Positions 8,434 through 15,929 of a stretch of 37,220 bases of DNA are shown piece after piece; within the stretch, counting starts at the first letter, position 1, and each line of letters begins with the position of its first letter. The stretch is from an uncultured Pseudomonadota bacterium (GTDB taxonomy: Bacteria; Myxococcota_A; UBA796; UBA9615), in contig CALAGR010000067.1 in the NCBI GenBank assembly GCA_937891735.1, positions 1 through 37,220 on the forward strand. Reading direction: 5' to 3'. A program made the position numbers and the translations under genes. Under the pieces are notes generated by a model, which made no database searches, was not told where the DNA came from, and was given only the letters and a program-made list of their open reading frames with translations.

Positions 8434-9618
8434 ATGAAGACCCTGCGCGAAGTCGATCCCGGCGTGCTCGCCTGCATCCTGCTGCTGCTCGCGCTCGGCG
8501 TGGCGATGGTCTACAGCGCGGGGGCCATCTACGCCGCCGACGTCTGGGGCGACGAGATGCACTACATCCGTCGGCACGTCGTGTTCGCGGTGGCGGGGCT
8601 GGTGACCCTGTCCGTGACCGCGAGCGTCCCCTACCAGGCCTGGAAGCCGTGGACATATCCGCTGTTCGGCGTGGTCGTGGTGCTGCTCATCCTGGTGCTG
8701 GTGCCGGGCATCGGCACGACCATGGGCGGCGCCACCCGCTGGCTGAACTTCGGCCCCGTGCACCTGCAGCCCTCCGAGCTGGCGAAGCTGTCGCTGGTGA
8801 CCTACCTGGCCTACTCGCTGGAGAAGAAGCAGTCCCACATCGAGACGTTCTCGGTGGGGATCCTGCCGCACCTGGTGTTCGCCGGCTTCGTGCTGCTGCT
8901 GATCCTCGCGGAGCCGGACTTCGGCACCACGATGACGGTGTCGGCGCTGCTCTTCGTGATGCTGTTCGTCGCTGGCGTGCGGCTGACGCACCTGGTGGGG
9001 CTGATGGCCGTCGGCGCCCCGGTGGCGTGGATCGTGCTGATGGGGGCGGCCTACCGCCGCGCACGCATCACGGCGTTCCTGGACCCGTGGGCCAACCAGG
9101 CCGACGGCGCGTTCCAGCTGATCCAGTCGCTGCTCGGGTTCAGCGCGGGCGGCGTCACCGGGGCGGGCCTGGGCGAGAGCTCCCAGAAGCTGTTCTTTCT
9201 GCCGTCGGCCCACACCGACTTCATCTTCTCGGTGATCGGCGAGGAGTTCGGGCTGATCGGCGTGGTGGTGGTGGTGCTGCTCTTCGCGGTGTTCGTGTAC
9301 CGCTCCGTTCGGGTGTGCGCCGACGCGCCGGACCTGTTCGGGCGGCTGCTCGGCATGGGCCTGTCGATCCTCATCGCGATGCAGGCCTCGATCCACATGG
9401 GGGTGGTGCTCGGCCTGCTGCCCACCAAGGGCCTGACCCTTCCGTTGATCTCCTACGGCGGCAGCTCCCTGGTGCTGACGCTGGCGATGTTGGGGATCCT
9501 GCTCAACGTCACGGCCCAGGCCCGCCGGGAGACGGTGCTCGCGGATCGGGCGGGGGATCCGGCGCGGGTCGCCAGCGGACGCCGGCGGGTGCGGGCCGGG
9601 GCGGTTCCGAGCCCGTGA
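8434..9618 (+). CDS. ftsW: FtsW, septal lipid II polymerase (SEDS family)
   Basis: This is a 394-aa SEDS-family membrane protein with about ten helices. Recognisable segments are ALGVAMVYSAGA in the first helix, GATRWLNFGPVHLQPSELAKL, LLILAEPDFGTTM, the SAHTDFIFSVIGEEFGLIG stretch, and LPLISYGGSSLV near the end. FtsW is the glycosyltransferase partner of FtsI at the septum. The gene starts at an ATG 4 bp after mraY, preceded by GGTGAGG. The C-terminal 35 residues are Arg/Ala-rich and cytoplasmic. RodA is the alternative family member, but cluster position favours FtsW. Confidence 0.95.
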   Translation: MKTLREVDPGVLACILLLLALGVAMVYSAGAIYAADVWGDEMHYIRRHVVFAVAGLVTLSVTASVPYQAWKPWTYPLFGVVVVLLILVLVPGIGTTMGGATRWLNFGPVHLQPSELAKLSLVTYLAYSLEKKQSHIETFSVGILPHLVFAGFVLLLILAEPDFGTTMTVSALLFVMLFVAGVRLTHLVGLMAVGAPVAWIVLMGAAYRRARITAFLDPWANQADGAFQLIQSLLGFSAGGVTGAGLGESSQKLFFLPSAHTDFIFSVIGEEFGLIGVVVVVLLFAVFVYRSVRVCADAPDLFGRLLGMGLSILIAMQASIHMGVVLGLLPTKGLTLPLISYGGSSLVLTLAMLGILLNVTAQARRETVLADRAGDPARVASGRRRVRAGAVPSP

Positions 9619-10712
9619 AGATCCTCATCGCGGGCGGCGGCACGGGCGGCCACTTCTTCTCCGGCGTGGCGGTGGGCGAGGCGTTCCTGACGCGCAACTC
9701 CACCAACGAGGTGGTGTACGTCGGCACGCGCAACGGCATCGAAGCGCGGGTCGGCCCCAAGGAGGGGCTGGACGTGCGGTTCATCACCGTGTCCGGCATC
9801 AAGGGCAAGGGCCTGATCTCCCGGCTGATGGCGCTGATCAAGCTCCCGGTGGCGCTGCTCCAGTCCCTGATCCTCGTGGCCCGCGAGCGCCCCCTGGTGG
9901 TCATCGGGGTCGGCGGATATGCGTCCGGACCGGTCCTCCTGGCGGCCCGCCTGCTGGGACGCACCACCGGCATCGTGGAGCAGAACTCGGTGGCGGGGGC
10001 CACCAACAAGATCCTGGGTCGCCTCGTGCACAAGGTCTTCGTGGCGTTCCCCCCCGCGGCCCGGGAGTTCCCCGCCCACAAGGTGGAGATCACCGGCAAC
10101 CCCGTGCGGGAGGGGGTCGTGCAGCTGCTGACCCTGGAGAGCACGGGCACCGTGGGCCTGGGCCACCGCTGCAAGCTGCTGGTGGTCGGCGGCAGCCAGG
10201 GCGCGCACGCCTTGAACGTGGCCATGGTGCAGGCCGTGTCGGGCATGGACGAGGCGATGCGCGGTCGCCTGTTCATCACCCACCAGACGGGCACCACGGA
10301 CGAGCAGCTCGTGACCGAGGGCTACGCTGCCGCGGGGGTCGAGGCGACGGTGCTGCCCTTCATCGACAAGATGGCCGAGGCCTACCGCTTCGCGGATCTG
10401 GCGGTGTGCCGGGCGGGCGCGATGACCGTCTCGGAGCTGTCCATCAGTCGCCGGGGCGCGATCCTGGTGCCCTACCCCCAGGCGATCTACGACCACCAGA
10501 CCACCAACGCGAAGATGCTCGTGGACGCCGGCGCGGCCGAGCTGATCGTGCAGGACGACCTGCTGGCGGACGGGCTTCGGGAGGCGATCGTCCGGCTCGC
10601 GGGGAGCGGGCGCGCCCTGCAGCAGATGGCCTGGAACGCGGGCGAGCTGGCCCGGCCCGAGGCCGCCGCGGAGGTGGTGGACACGATGTACCGGCTGACC
10701 GGGGTGCCCTGA
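9615..10712 (+). CDS. murG: MurG, lipid II synthase (UDP-GlcNAc transferase)
   Basis: A 365-aa GT28 glycosyltransferase that adds GlcNAc to lipid I on the inner face of the membrane. The Gly-rich ILIAGGGTGGHFFSG opens the protein. It is followed by GVGGYASGP, IVEQNSVAGATNKIL (the usual HEQN is VEQN), VVGGSQGAHALN, and the UDP-GlcNAc site CRAGAMTVSELS with PYPQAIYDHQTTNA. The reading frame stays open far upstream over ftsW, but the GTG at 9615 gives the expected MurG N-terminus and a 4-nt GTGA overlap with ftsW. It is the last gene of the uninterrupted run; the next gene is convergent, 16 bp away. Confidence 0.96.
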   Translation: MKILIAGGGTGGHFFSGVAVGEAFLTRNSTNEVVYVGTRNGIEARVGPKEGLDVRFITVSGIKGKGLISRLMALIKLPVALLQSLILVARERPLVVIGVGGYASGPVLLAARLLGRTTGIVEQNSVAGATNKILGRLVHKVFVAFPPAAREFPAHKVEITGNPVREGVVQLLTLESTGTVGLGHRCKLLVVGGSQGAHALNVAMVQAVSGMDEAMRGRLFITHQTGTTDEQLVTEGYAAAGVEATVLPFIDKMAEAYRFADLAVCRAGAMTVSELSISRRGAILVPYPQAIYDHQTTNAKMLVDAGAAELIVQDDLLADGLREAIVRLAGSGRALQQMAWNAGELARPEAAAEVVDTMYRLTGVP

Positions 10713-10715
10713 GGA

Positions 10716-10737
10716 CTCCGGAGACGACTCAGTCGTC
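10716..10737. repeat. two adjacent palindromes at a convergent gene junction
   Basis: CTCCGGAG (10716-10723) is a perfect 8-bp palindrome. GACGACT-C-AGTCGTC (10723-10737) is a perfect 7-bp inverted repeat around one central base, and includes the stop codon of the leftward gene. The tight centres do not form ordinary hairpin loops and there is no T-tract, so a classical terminator is unlikely. A protein-binding site or coincidence is possible. Confidence 0.35.
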
Positions 10738-11154
10738 GAGCAGATCCGACCAGTCCGCGGTCTTGTCGATCCCGTCCCTGACGTAGGCCTGGGTGGGCGT
10801 CAGGCCCTCTACGTTCGTCCAGTCCGCGGTCTTGTTCACCAGGGTCGCGGCGGACTGCAGCGCGACCTTCCCGTCGCTGCTGCTCCAGTCCGCGGTGGCG
10901 GCGGACCCGGGCGCCGGCGCGCCGGCCGCCGGTGGGGCCAGGTTGGTCCAGTCGGCGGTGCGGTTGATGCCGTCCGCGGGGCCGCCCGTGGGGCTCAGAT
11001 CCGACCAGTCCGAGGTGTTCAGGGAGCGCGGCGTGGGGCCCGCGAGATCCGTCCAGTCGGCGGTCTTGGTGCGGCCATCCCCCGGACCCTTCAGCGCCTT
11101 CGGCATGAGGTCTGAGAAGTCGGGCAGATCAAGGTCGTCTCGGCTCGAACCCAT
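10729..11154 (-). CDS. 141-aa protein with six T-[AS]-D-W-[ST] motifs, unknown family
   Basis: I do not recognise this protein. It has no signal peptide or membrane segment and is rich in Asp, Thr, Ser, Pro, Gly and Ala, so it is probably cytoplasmic and largely disordered. Its striking feature is a short motif repeated six times, TADWTDL in its ideal form: residues 31-37, 47-53, 66-72, 87-93, 109-115 and 132-138. Lys, Arg or Asn often precedes it, and the start-to-start spacing grows from 16 to 23 residues. A related FSDL sits at 13-16. The gene lies 36 bp downstream of the kinase gene in the same direction, so the two are probably co-transcribed. The Thr/Ser positions beside Trp and Asp could be phospho-sites or docking peptides for that kinase; this is inference. 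Start ATG follows GGTGAGG with short spacing. Confidence 0.75.
   Translation of the reverse strand: MGSSRDDLDLPDFSDLMPKALKGPGDGRTKTADWTDLAGPTPRSLNTSDWSDLSPTGGPADGINRTADWTNLAPPAAGAPAPGSAATADWSSSDGKVALQSAATLVNKTADWTNVEGLTPTQAYVRDGIDKTADWSDLLDD
10741..11064 (-). repeat. six dispersed TADW motif repeats
   Basis: At the DNA level the repeat shows on the + strand as recurring CCAGTC[CG]G[CA]GGT blocks, the complement of codons for T-[AS]-D-W. The six copies are separated by unrelated spacers of 9-16 residues. The motif is kept while spacers differ in length and composition, which suggests selection on the peptide rather than recent DNA duplication. Confidence 0.85.
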
Positions 11155-11190
11155 GCCTCACCGTATCAGACGTGTGCGCGCGCCCGTGGC

Positions 11191-13419
11191 TCACAGGGCT
11201 CCGGCTACGCCCAGGAGGGTGTCCCGGTCGCCCACCACGACGTAGGTCCACTCCACCGCGTTCAGCCGGTTCCAGCTCAGGAGCAGCGACCGGTCTCCCA
11301 CGTCGAACTCGACCCAGCCTCCAGAGGCGCCGTCCTTCGGCGCGGGGAGCTGGTCTCCGTACTCGAAGGGCACAGGGGTGAACTGGCGCATCGTGCGGGC
11401 GGCCTCCTTCTGCGTGGAGCGGGCCACCACGAACTCCTTGCTGTCCACGAGGAACGCCTCGGAGTGCGCCGCGAGCTCGTCGGAGTCCAGCAGCTCGTCG
11501 ACGAGGTAGCGGAACCCCACGTCCAGGGCCGCCACCCCCAGGAACGTGCCCGCCTCGTCGTACAGCGCCTGGGACGCGGTCAGCAGCAGCCCCATGCCGC
11601 TCTCGTCGGCTTCGAGCAGGTTCCACACGGGCCCCATCCGCCCCACCGCGACGCGGTACCAGCTCTTCTCCCGGTGGTCGTAGCCCGGCGGGTAGCCGCC
11701 GTCGGTGCCGGGGTAGTTGGCGATCACGCCGTCCTTCGTGCCCACGTAGGTCCACACGAGCTTGAGTCCGTCCTCGCGGAGTCGGCCCAGCCAGGGCGCC
11801 TGGTCCTTGTAGGCGTCCAGCGAGGACCCGCGCACCATCGCGCTGCGCAGCGTGGGCGTGAGCCGCTTGAGCTGGGCGAGCTGCTCTTCGACGGCGGCGC
11901 GCTCCACGCCCCCGATGATCTCGAAGTCGATGGAGTCCAGGCTGACGTTGTGGTCGTAGAAGCGGGACGGCGCCAGATCCGGCGTGGTCGTGTCCCCGGG
12001 CACGCCGAAGTAGGGCGGGTCCGGCTGCGCGGGCAGGGTCAGGGATCGCTCGGCGGAGAAGGCGATGCCCCCCAGCAGCCCCTCCCATTGGTGGAACTTG
12101 CCGTCCATGTGCTGCACCTGCCGGGACCCGATGCCGGTGAGGCGGCCCAGGGCCGCTTCCCGCTGGGCCGAGGCGCGCTTCTGGGCCGAGACCCGGGCCT
12201 CGGACAGGGCGCTCAGGCCCAGGCCGACCAGGACCAGCAGCAGGATCAAGCCAAAGCCGACGGTGGTGGCGCGCTCCTTGTGGTGGCTGACCCAGCGCTG
12301 GATCTTCTGCACCCCCACGTCCGGGGCGACGCTGGTCTCCTCGTCGCGCAGGAAGAGGCGCACGTCTGCGGCGAGCTCGCTGACGGAGGGGTACCGCCGG
12401 CCCGGCTTGCGGTTGGTGGCGCGGTCCACGATCGCCTGCAGCTCCCGGGGCGGCTCCCCCTGCCCGGGGACCGCTTCGAGGGGACGAACCGCCCCCTCCC
12501 GGGCCCGCACGATGCACTCCACCGGGTGCTGGCCGGGGTTGGCCATGTTCAGGCTCACCATCTCCGCGAGGATCAGGCCCAGGGTGTACTGGTCGGACGC
12601 GGGCTCCAGGGCCATGGGCGCCCCGAAGGCCTGCTCGGGGGACATGTACGCCGGCGTGCCGACCACCCGCAGGCCTTCAGCGCCTCGCTCCGGCGGCACC
12701 GCGTGGGCGATGCCCCAGTCCATCACGAGCACCTCGTTGAAGGACGCGACCATGATGTTCTCGGGCTTCAGATCCCGGTGCACCACCCCGTGCTCGTGGG
12801 CGTAGGCGACCGCGTTGCACACGTCGAGGAAGATCTCGAGCCGCGCGTCCAGCCCGTGCGCGTCGTCGGCCCTGCCCCTGGAGACCACCTGGGCGCGGGC
12901 GTCGTCCAGCAGCTGCTGCAGGGTGCGGCCGTGCACGAGCTTCATCGTGTAGGACATGGCGCCCTCGGCGTCGCCCTCGAAGCCGTAGACAGGGACGATG
13001 CCGGGGTGATCCAGCTGGGCCGTGATCTGCGCCTCGTTCAGGAACAGCGCGCGGTCCCGCACGTCTGCGTCCGTGCCGGCCAGGGTGCGCTTGAGGGCCA
13101 CGGTGCGTCGAAGGGCGCGGTCCCGCACCACCAGCACCTCGCCCATGGCCCCCCGCCCGATGACGCCCAGGGGCTCGTGGCCGGGCTCCGCGCCGCGCAG
13201 CGCCGGGCTGTCGGTCTCGCCAGACAGGGTCAGCACCATCTGGCCCGAGGTGAGGACCGAGCGGGCGTCGTGGCCCTGCAGGTGCCCGGCGTGGAAGAGC
13301 CAGGTGACGAAGCTGTGGGGGTTCGGGTCCTCAGTGGTGGAAGCGTACGTGGCCCACAGGGCGGGCACGTCCCCCGTGAAGTCGCGCGGCAGGAAGGGTC
13401 GGAGCAGGCTCGGGTCCAT
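11191..13419 (-). CDS. transmembrane Ser/Thr protein kinase with extracytoplasmic Cache-like sensor
   Basis: The product has 742 aa. An N-terminal segment of about 80 residues of unknown fold precedes a Hanks-type kinase domain (about 84-357): Gly loop G88-R-G90-A-M-G93, K110 in VALK, catalytic H214-R-D216-LKPEN, D234-W-G in place of DFG, and GTPAYMSPEQ. One membrane helix follows (about 385-405). The C-terminal part (about 420-742) looks like a double-Cache sensor: YPGTDGGYPPGYDHREKSWY near 569-588, GPVWN and FLGVAALDVGFRYLV. Cache domains bind small ligands outside the cytoplasm, so this is probably a ligand-responsive kinase; the ligand is unknown. All catalytic residues are present, so it should be active. 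It is transcribed against the surrounding dcw genes and divergently from murC, with the TADW protein downstream as the likely partner. A GAGGA precedes the ATG. Confidence 0.92.
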   Translation of the reverse strand: MDPSLLRPFLPRDFTGDVPALWATYASTTEDPNPHSFVTWLFHAGHLQGHDARSVLTSGQMVLTLSGETDSPALRGAEPGHEPLGVIGRGAMGEVLVVRDRALRRTVALKRTLAGTDADVRDRALFLNEAQITAQLDHPGIVPVYGFEGDAEGAMSYTMKLVHGRTLQQLLDDARAQVVSRGRADDAHGLDARLEIFLDVCNAVAYAHEHGVVHRDLKPENIMVASFNEVLVMDWGIAHAVPPERGAEGLRVVGTPAYMSPEQAFGAPMALEPASDQYTLGLILAEMVSLNMANPGQHPVECIVRAREGAVRPLEAVPGQGEPPRELQAIVDRATNRKPGRRYPSVSELAADVRLFLRDEETSVAPDVGVQKIQRWVSHHKERATTVGFGLILLLVLVGLGLSALSEARVSAQKRASAQREAALGRLTGIGSRQVQHMDGKFHQWEGLLGGIAFSAERSLTLPAQPDPPYFGVPGDTTTPDLAPSRFYDHNVSLDSIDFEIIGGVERAAVEEQLAQLKRLTPTLRSAMVRGSSLDAYKDQAPWLGRLREDGLKLVWTYVGTKDGVIANYPGTDGGYPPGYDHREKSWYRVAVGRMGPVWNLLEADESGMGLLLTASQALYDEAGTFLGVAALDVGFRYLVDELLDSDELAAHSEAFLVDSKEFVVARSTQKEAARTMRQFTPVPFEYGDQLPAPKDGASGGWVEFDVGDRSLLLSWNRLNAVEWTYVVVGDRDTLLGVAGAL

Positions 13420-13482
13420 GCGTCGTCCTCGGCCCCTGAACGAGGGGGCGGCCAGGGGACGGTAGCGGAGCGGGTCCTGGTG

Positions 13483-13497
13483 TACCTTCCTCGGCCA
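13483..13497 (+). promoter_or_regulatory. putative -10 element giving a leaderless murC transcript
   Basis: TACCTT at 13483-13488 ends 8 nt before the murC ATG, and no ribosome binding site is visible in that gap. This spacing would place the transcription start at or next to the ATG. No good -35 hexamer is visible. The murC start is separated from upstream dcw genes by the leftward kinase unit, so murC must have its own promoter. Confidence 0.45.
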
Positions 13498-14897
13498 TGT
13501 TCCTCCGCACGCGTCGCATCCACTTCGTCGGCATCGGCGGCATCGGCATGTCCGGCATCGCCGAGGTCCTCCGCAACCTCGGCTACGCCGTCTCCGGCTC
13601 CGACCTCCGCGCCTCGGACACCACCGAGCGCCTGGCCGGGCTCGGGGTGCAGATCATGATCGGGCACGCGGGCAACAACGTCGTCGGCGCCCACGTCGTG
13701 GTGCGGTCCACGGCCGTCAAGGCCGACAACCCCGAGGTGGTCGCGGCCCGGGACCAGGGGATCCCCGTCATCCCCCGCGCCGAGATGCTCGCCGAGCTCA
13801 TGCGCATGAAGAGCGGCGTGGCGGTCGGCGGCACCCACGGCAAGACCACCACCACCAGCCTGCTCGCGGCCATCTTCGCCGCCGGGGGCATGGATCCCAC
13901 CATCGTGGTGGGCGGCAAGCTCAACTCCGTGGGCACCAACGCCGTCCTGGGTCGGGGTGACTGGATGCTGGCGGAGGCGGACGAGTCCGACGGGAGCTTC
14001 CTGTACCTGTCGCCGATCCTGTCGATCGTCACCAACATCGATGCCGAGCACCTCGACCACCACGGCACCGAGGAGAACCTGCAGGACGCGTTCCTGGAGT
14101 TCATCAACCGCGTGCCGTTCTACGGCGCCGGCGTGCTGTGCATCGACCACCCCACGATCCAGAAGCTGCTGCCCCGGGTCACCAAGCGGTACATCACCTA
14201 CGGCTTCAGCTCCCAGGCGGATCTGCGGGCGGTGGACGTCAGCGTGCACGACGGCGCGTCCCACTTCTCCGTCATGCGCGGCGACGAGTTCCTGGGGCCG
14301 GTCACGCTGCACATCCCGGGCCGCCACAACGTCTTGAACGCCCTCGCCGCCATCGCCACGGCCATGGAGGCGGAGATCCCGTTCCCGGTGATCCAGCGCG
14401 CCCTGGCCGGCTTCGAGGGGGTGCAGCGTCGCTTCACGATCCGCGGAGAGATCGCCGGCGTGACCGTGGTGGACGACTACGCGCACCACCCCGCGGAGAT
14501 CCGCGCCACCCTGGCCGCCGCCCGGGAGAACTACGGACGGCGCATCGTGGCCGTGTGGCAGCCCCACCGCTACAGCCGCGTCATCGACCTCCGGGACGAC
14601 TTCATGCGCGCCTTCAACGACGCCGACGTGGTCTGCGTCATGGACGTGTACCGGGCCGGCGAGGACGAGGTGGAGGGGCTGGACGCGGCCGCCCTCGCCC
14701 GGGACCTGCGCCACCACGGACACAAGAGCGCGCTCAGCACCCCGAGCCACGACGACGTGCTGGCGCGGCTGCGCGTGGTGGCCCGCAAGGGAGACGTGAT
14801 CCTGACCCTTGGGGCGGGGGACGTGACGCTGCTGAGCGACCGCCTGCTCGGCGTGGTGATCGACGCCGCGCCGCCCACGCTCGAGTTCGATGGATGA
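13497..14897 (+). CDS. murC: MurC, UDP-MurNAc L-alanine ligase
   Basis: A 466-aa Mur ligase with the MurC N-terminal Rossmann motif HFVGIGGIGMSGIAEVL, GSDLRASDTTERLAGLG, the ATP site GGTHGKTTTTSL (K116), EADESDGSFLYLSP, TNIDAEHLDHHGT, and the C-terminal DDYAHHPAEIRATLAAAR with WQPHRYSR. It joins L-Ala to UDP-MurNAc, the first step of stem-peptide synthesis. It restarts the dcw cluster after the inverted kinase unit. No Shine-Dalgarno sequence precedes the ATG; a -10-like TACCTT lies 8 nt upstream. The next gene starts inside its last codons (8-nt overlap). Confidence 0.96.
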   Translation: MFLRTRRIHFVGIGGIGMSGIAEVLRNLGYAVSGSDLRASDTTERLAGLGVQIMIGHAGNNVVGAHVVVRSTAVKADNPEVVAARDQGIPVIPRAEMLAELMRMKSGVAVGGTHGKTTTTSLLAAIFAAGGMDPTIVVGGKLNSVGTNAVLGRGDWMLAEADESDGSFLYLSPILSIVTNIDAEHLDHHGTEENLQDAFLEFINRVPFYGAGVLCIDHPTIQKLLPRVTKRYITYGFSSQADLRAVDVSVHDGASHFSVMRGDEFLGPVTLHIPGRHNVLNALAAIATAMEAEIPFPVIQRALAGFEGVQRRFTIRGEIAGVTVVDDYAHHPAEIRATLAAARENYGRRIVAVWQPHRYSRVIDLRDDFMRAFNDADVVCVMDVYRAGEDEVEGLDAAALARDLRHHGHKSALSTPSHDDVLARLRVVARKGDVILTLGAGDVTLLSDRLLGVVIDAAPPTLEFDG

Positions 14898-15747
14898 GCG
14901 CCTCGGCCTGACGGAGCGGCAGCGGGACGCCCTCCTTCAGCTCGACGTGGGACCGGTGGAGCTCGACGCGCCCCTGGGTCCGTGGACCCGGCTCGGCATC
15001 GGCGGGGACTGCGGCGCGCTGATCGTGGTGCCCGACGCGGACGCGCTGCGGCGCCTTGTCCGATGGACCCGGCGCGAGCGCATCAAGCTGACCCCCCTGG
15101 CGCGCGGCACCGAGCGGGTGGTGCGGGAAGGGGGGATCTCCGGCGTGGGGCTGGTGCTGGGCAAGGGGTTCGCGGGCACCGGGCGCAGCGGGGGCCATGT
15201 GCGGATCGGGGGCGCCGCGCCGGCTGCGACGCTCGCCGAGTACGGCCTCGGCTCCCTCGTGGTGCCCGGCGCGCCGACGGTCGCCTCGTGCCTCGATCAG
15301 CTGCCTGCGAGGAGCGGGCGGGGCGTGGTGTCGCTGCAGGTGGTGCTCGGCGGGGGACAGCAGTCCGAGCGGGCCACCCCGGACCTGGGGGCCCGACGCC
15401 TGGGCCTGGAGGACGAAGCGGTGGTCATGCTGCTCGAGGCGATCCCGGGGGAGCCGGTGGAGCACGATCCGGCGCTCCTGCCGGGGGTGGCGCTGTTTCG
15501 TGATCCGCCTCGGGGCAGCTCCGCGGCCGACCTCCTGGAGCGGGCGGGGCTGCTCGGCGTGCGGATCCGCGGGGCCAGCATCGACGCGGAACACCCCAAC
15601 CGGCTGGTGGACGCAGGGGGCGCCACGGCGCGCGACGTGGACGTGCTGGTGCAGTGGGCGCGGGCCCGCATTGCGGCCGACTGGGGCGTCCTGCTGGATC
15701 CGGCGGTGCGAATGGTAGGAATCTCGTCCCCTCGGATCGGCCCATGA
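14890..15747 (+). CDS. degenerate MurB homologue, probably not an active reductase
   Basis: The 285-aa product sits where murB is expected and its C-terminal third aligns by eye with MurB: DLLERAGLLGVRIRGASIDAEH resembles the MurB stretch ending GGAxxSxxHAN, followed by GGATARDV and WGVLLDPAVRMVG. The N-terminus keeps a TRLGIGG remnant of NTxRIGG. However, the FAD-binding LGGGSNLLV is LARGTERVV (70-78), no IPGxxGG loop is seen, the proton-donor Ser of GSxFxNP is Ala201 (VALFRDP), and the conserved Glu of LEPEVR is Ala272 (LDPAVR). The frame is intact with the local codon bias, so it is a maintained gene, not a decayed one. It may be a pseudoenzyme with a structural or regulatory role. UDP-MurNAc must then be made by another MurB. 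These residue assignments are hand alignments. Confidence 0.75.
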   Translation: MDERLGLTERQRDALLQLDVGPVELDAPLGPWTRLGIGGDCGALIVVPDADALRRLVRWTRRERIKLTPLARGTERVVREGGISGVGLVLGKGFAGTGRSGGHVRIGGAAPAATLAEYGLGSLVVPGAPTVASCLDQLPARSGRGVVSLQVVLGGGQQSERATPDLGARRLGLEDEAVVMLLEAIPGEPVEHDPALLPGVALFRDPPRGSSAADLLERAGLLGVRIRGASIDAEHPNRLVDAGGATARDVDVLVQWARARIAADWGVLLDPAVRMVGISSPRIGP

Positions 15748-15835
15748 ACATTGGCTGATCCCCCGAAGTTGGCGTCAATGCAGGGGTCTTGAGATCTGCG
15801 CCCCGATCCAGCCATTTGGTATGAAAAACAACTGG

Positions 15836-15864
15836 TTGACAGGCACGGCGCATTTTCCCATGAT
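15836..15864 (+). promoter_or_regulatory. sigma-70-type promoter for ftsQAZ
   Basis: A perfect TTGACA (15836-15841) is followed after 17 bp by CATGAT (15859-15864, four of six matches to TATAAT). The surrounding 100 bp is clearly more AT-rich than the genes. Transcription would start near 15871, leaving a leader of about 59 nt before the ftsQ ATG at 15930. This supports that start over the in-frame GTG at 15870. Confidence 0.6.
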
Positions 15865-15929
15865 TCGCGGTGGGACTCTGGCTGCATCCTGCGCTCGAAG
15901 CCCACACTCCCGAACGACGCTGGGGAGCA

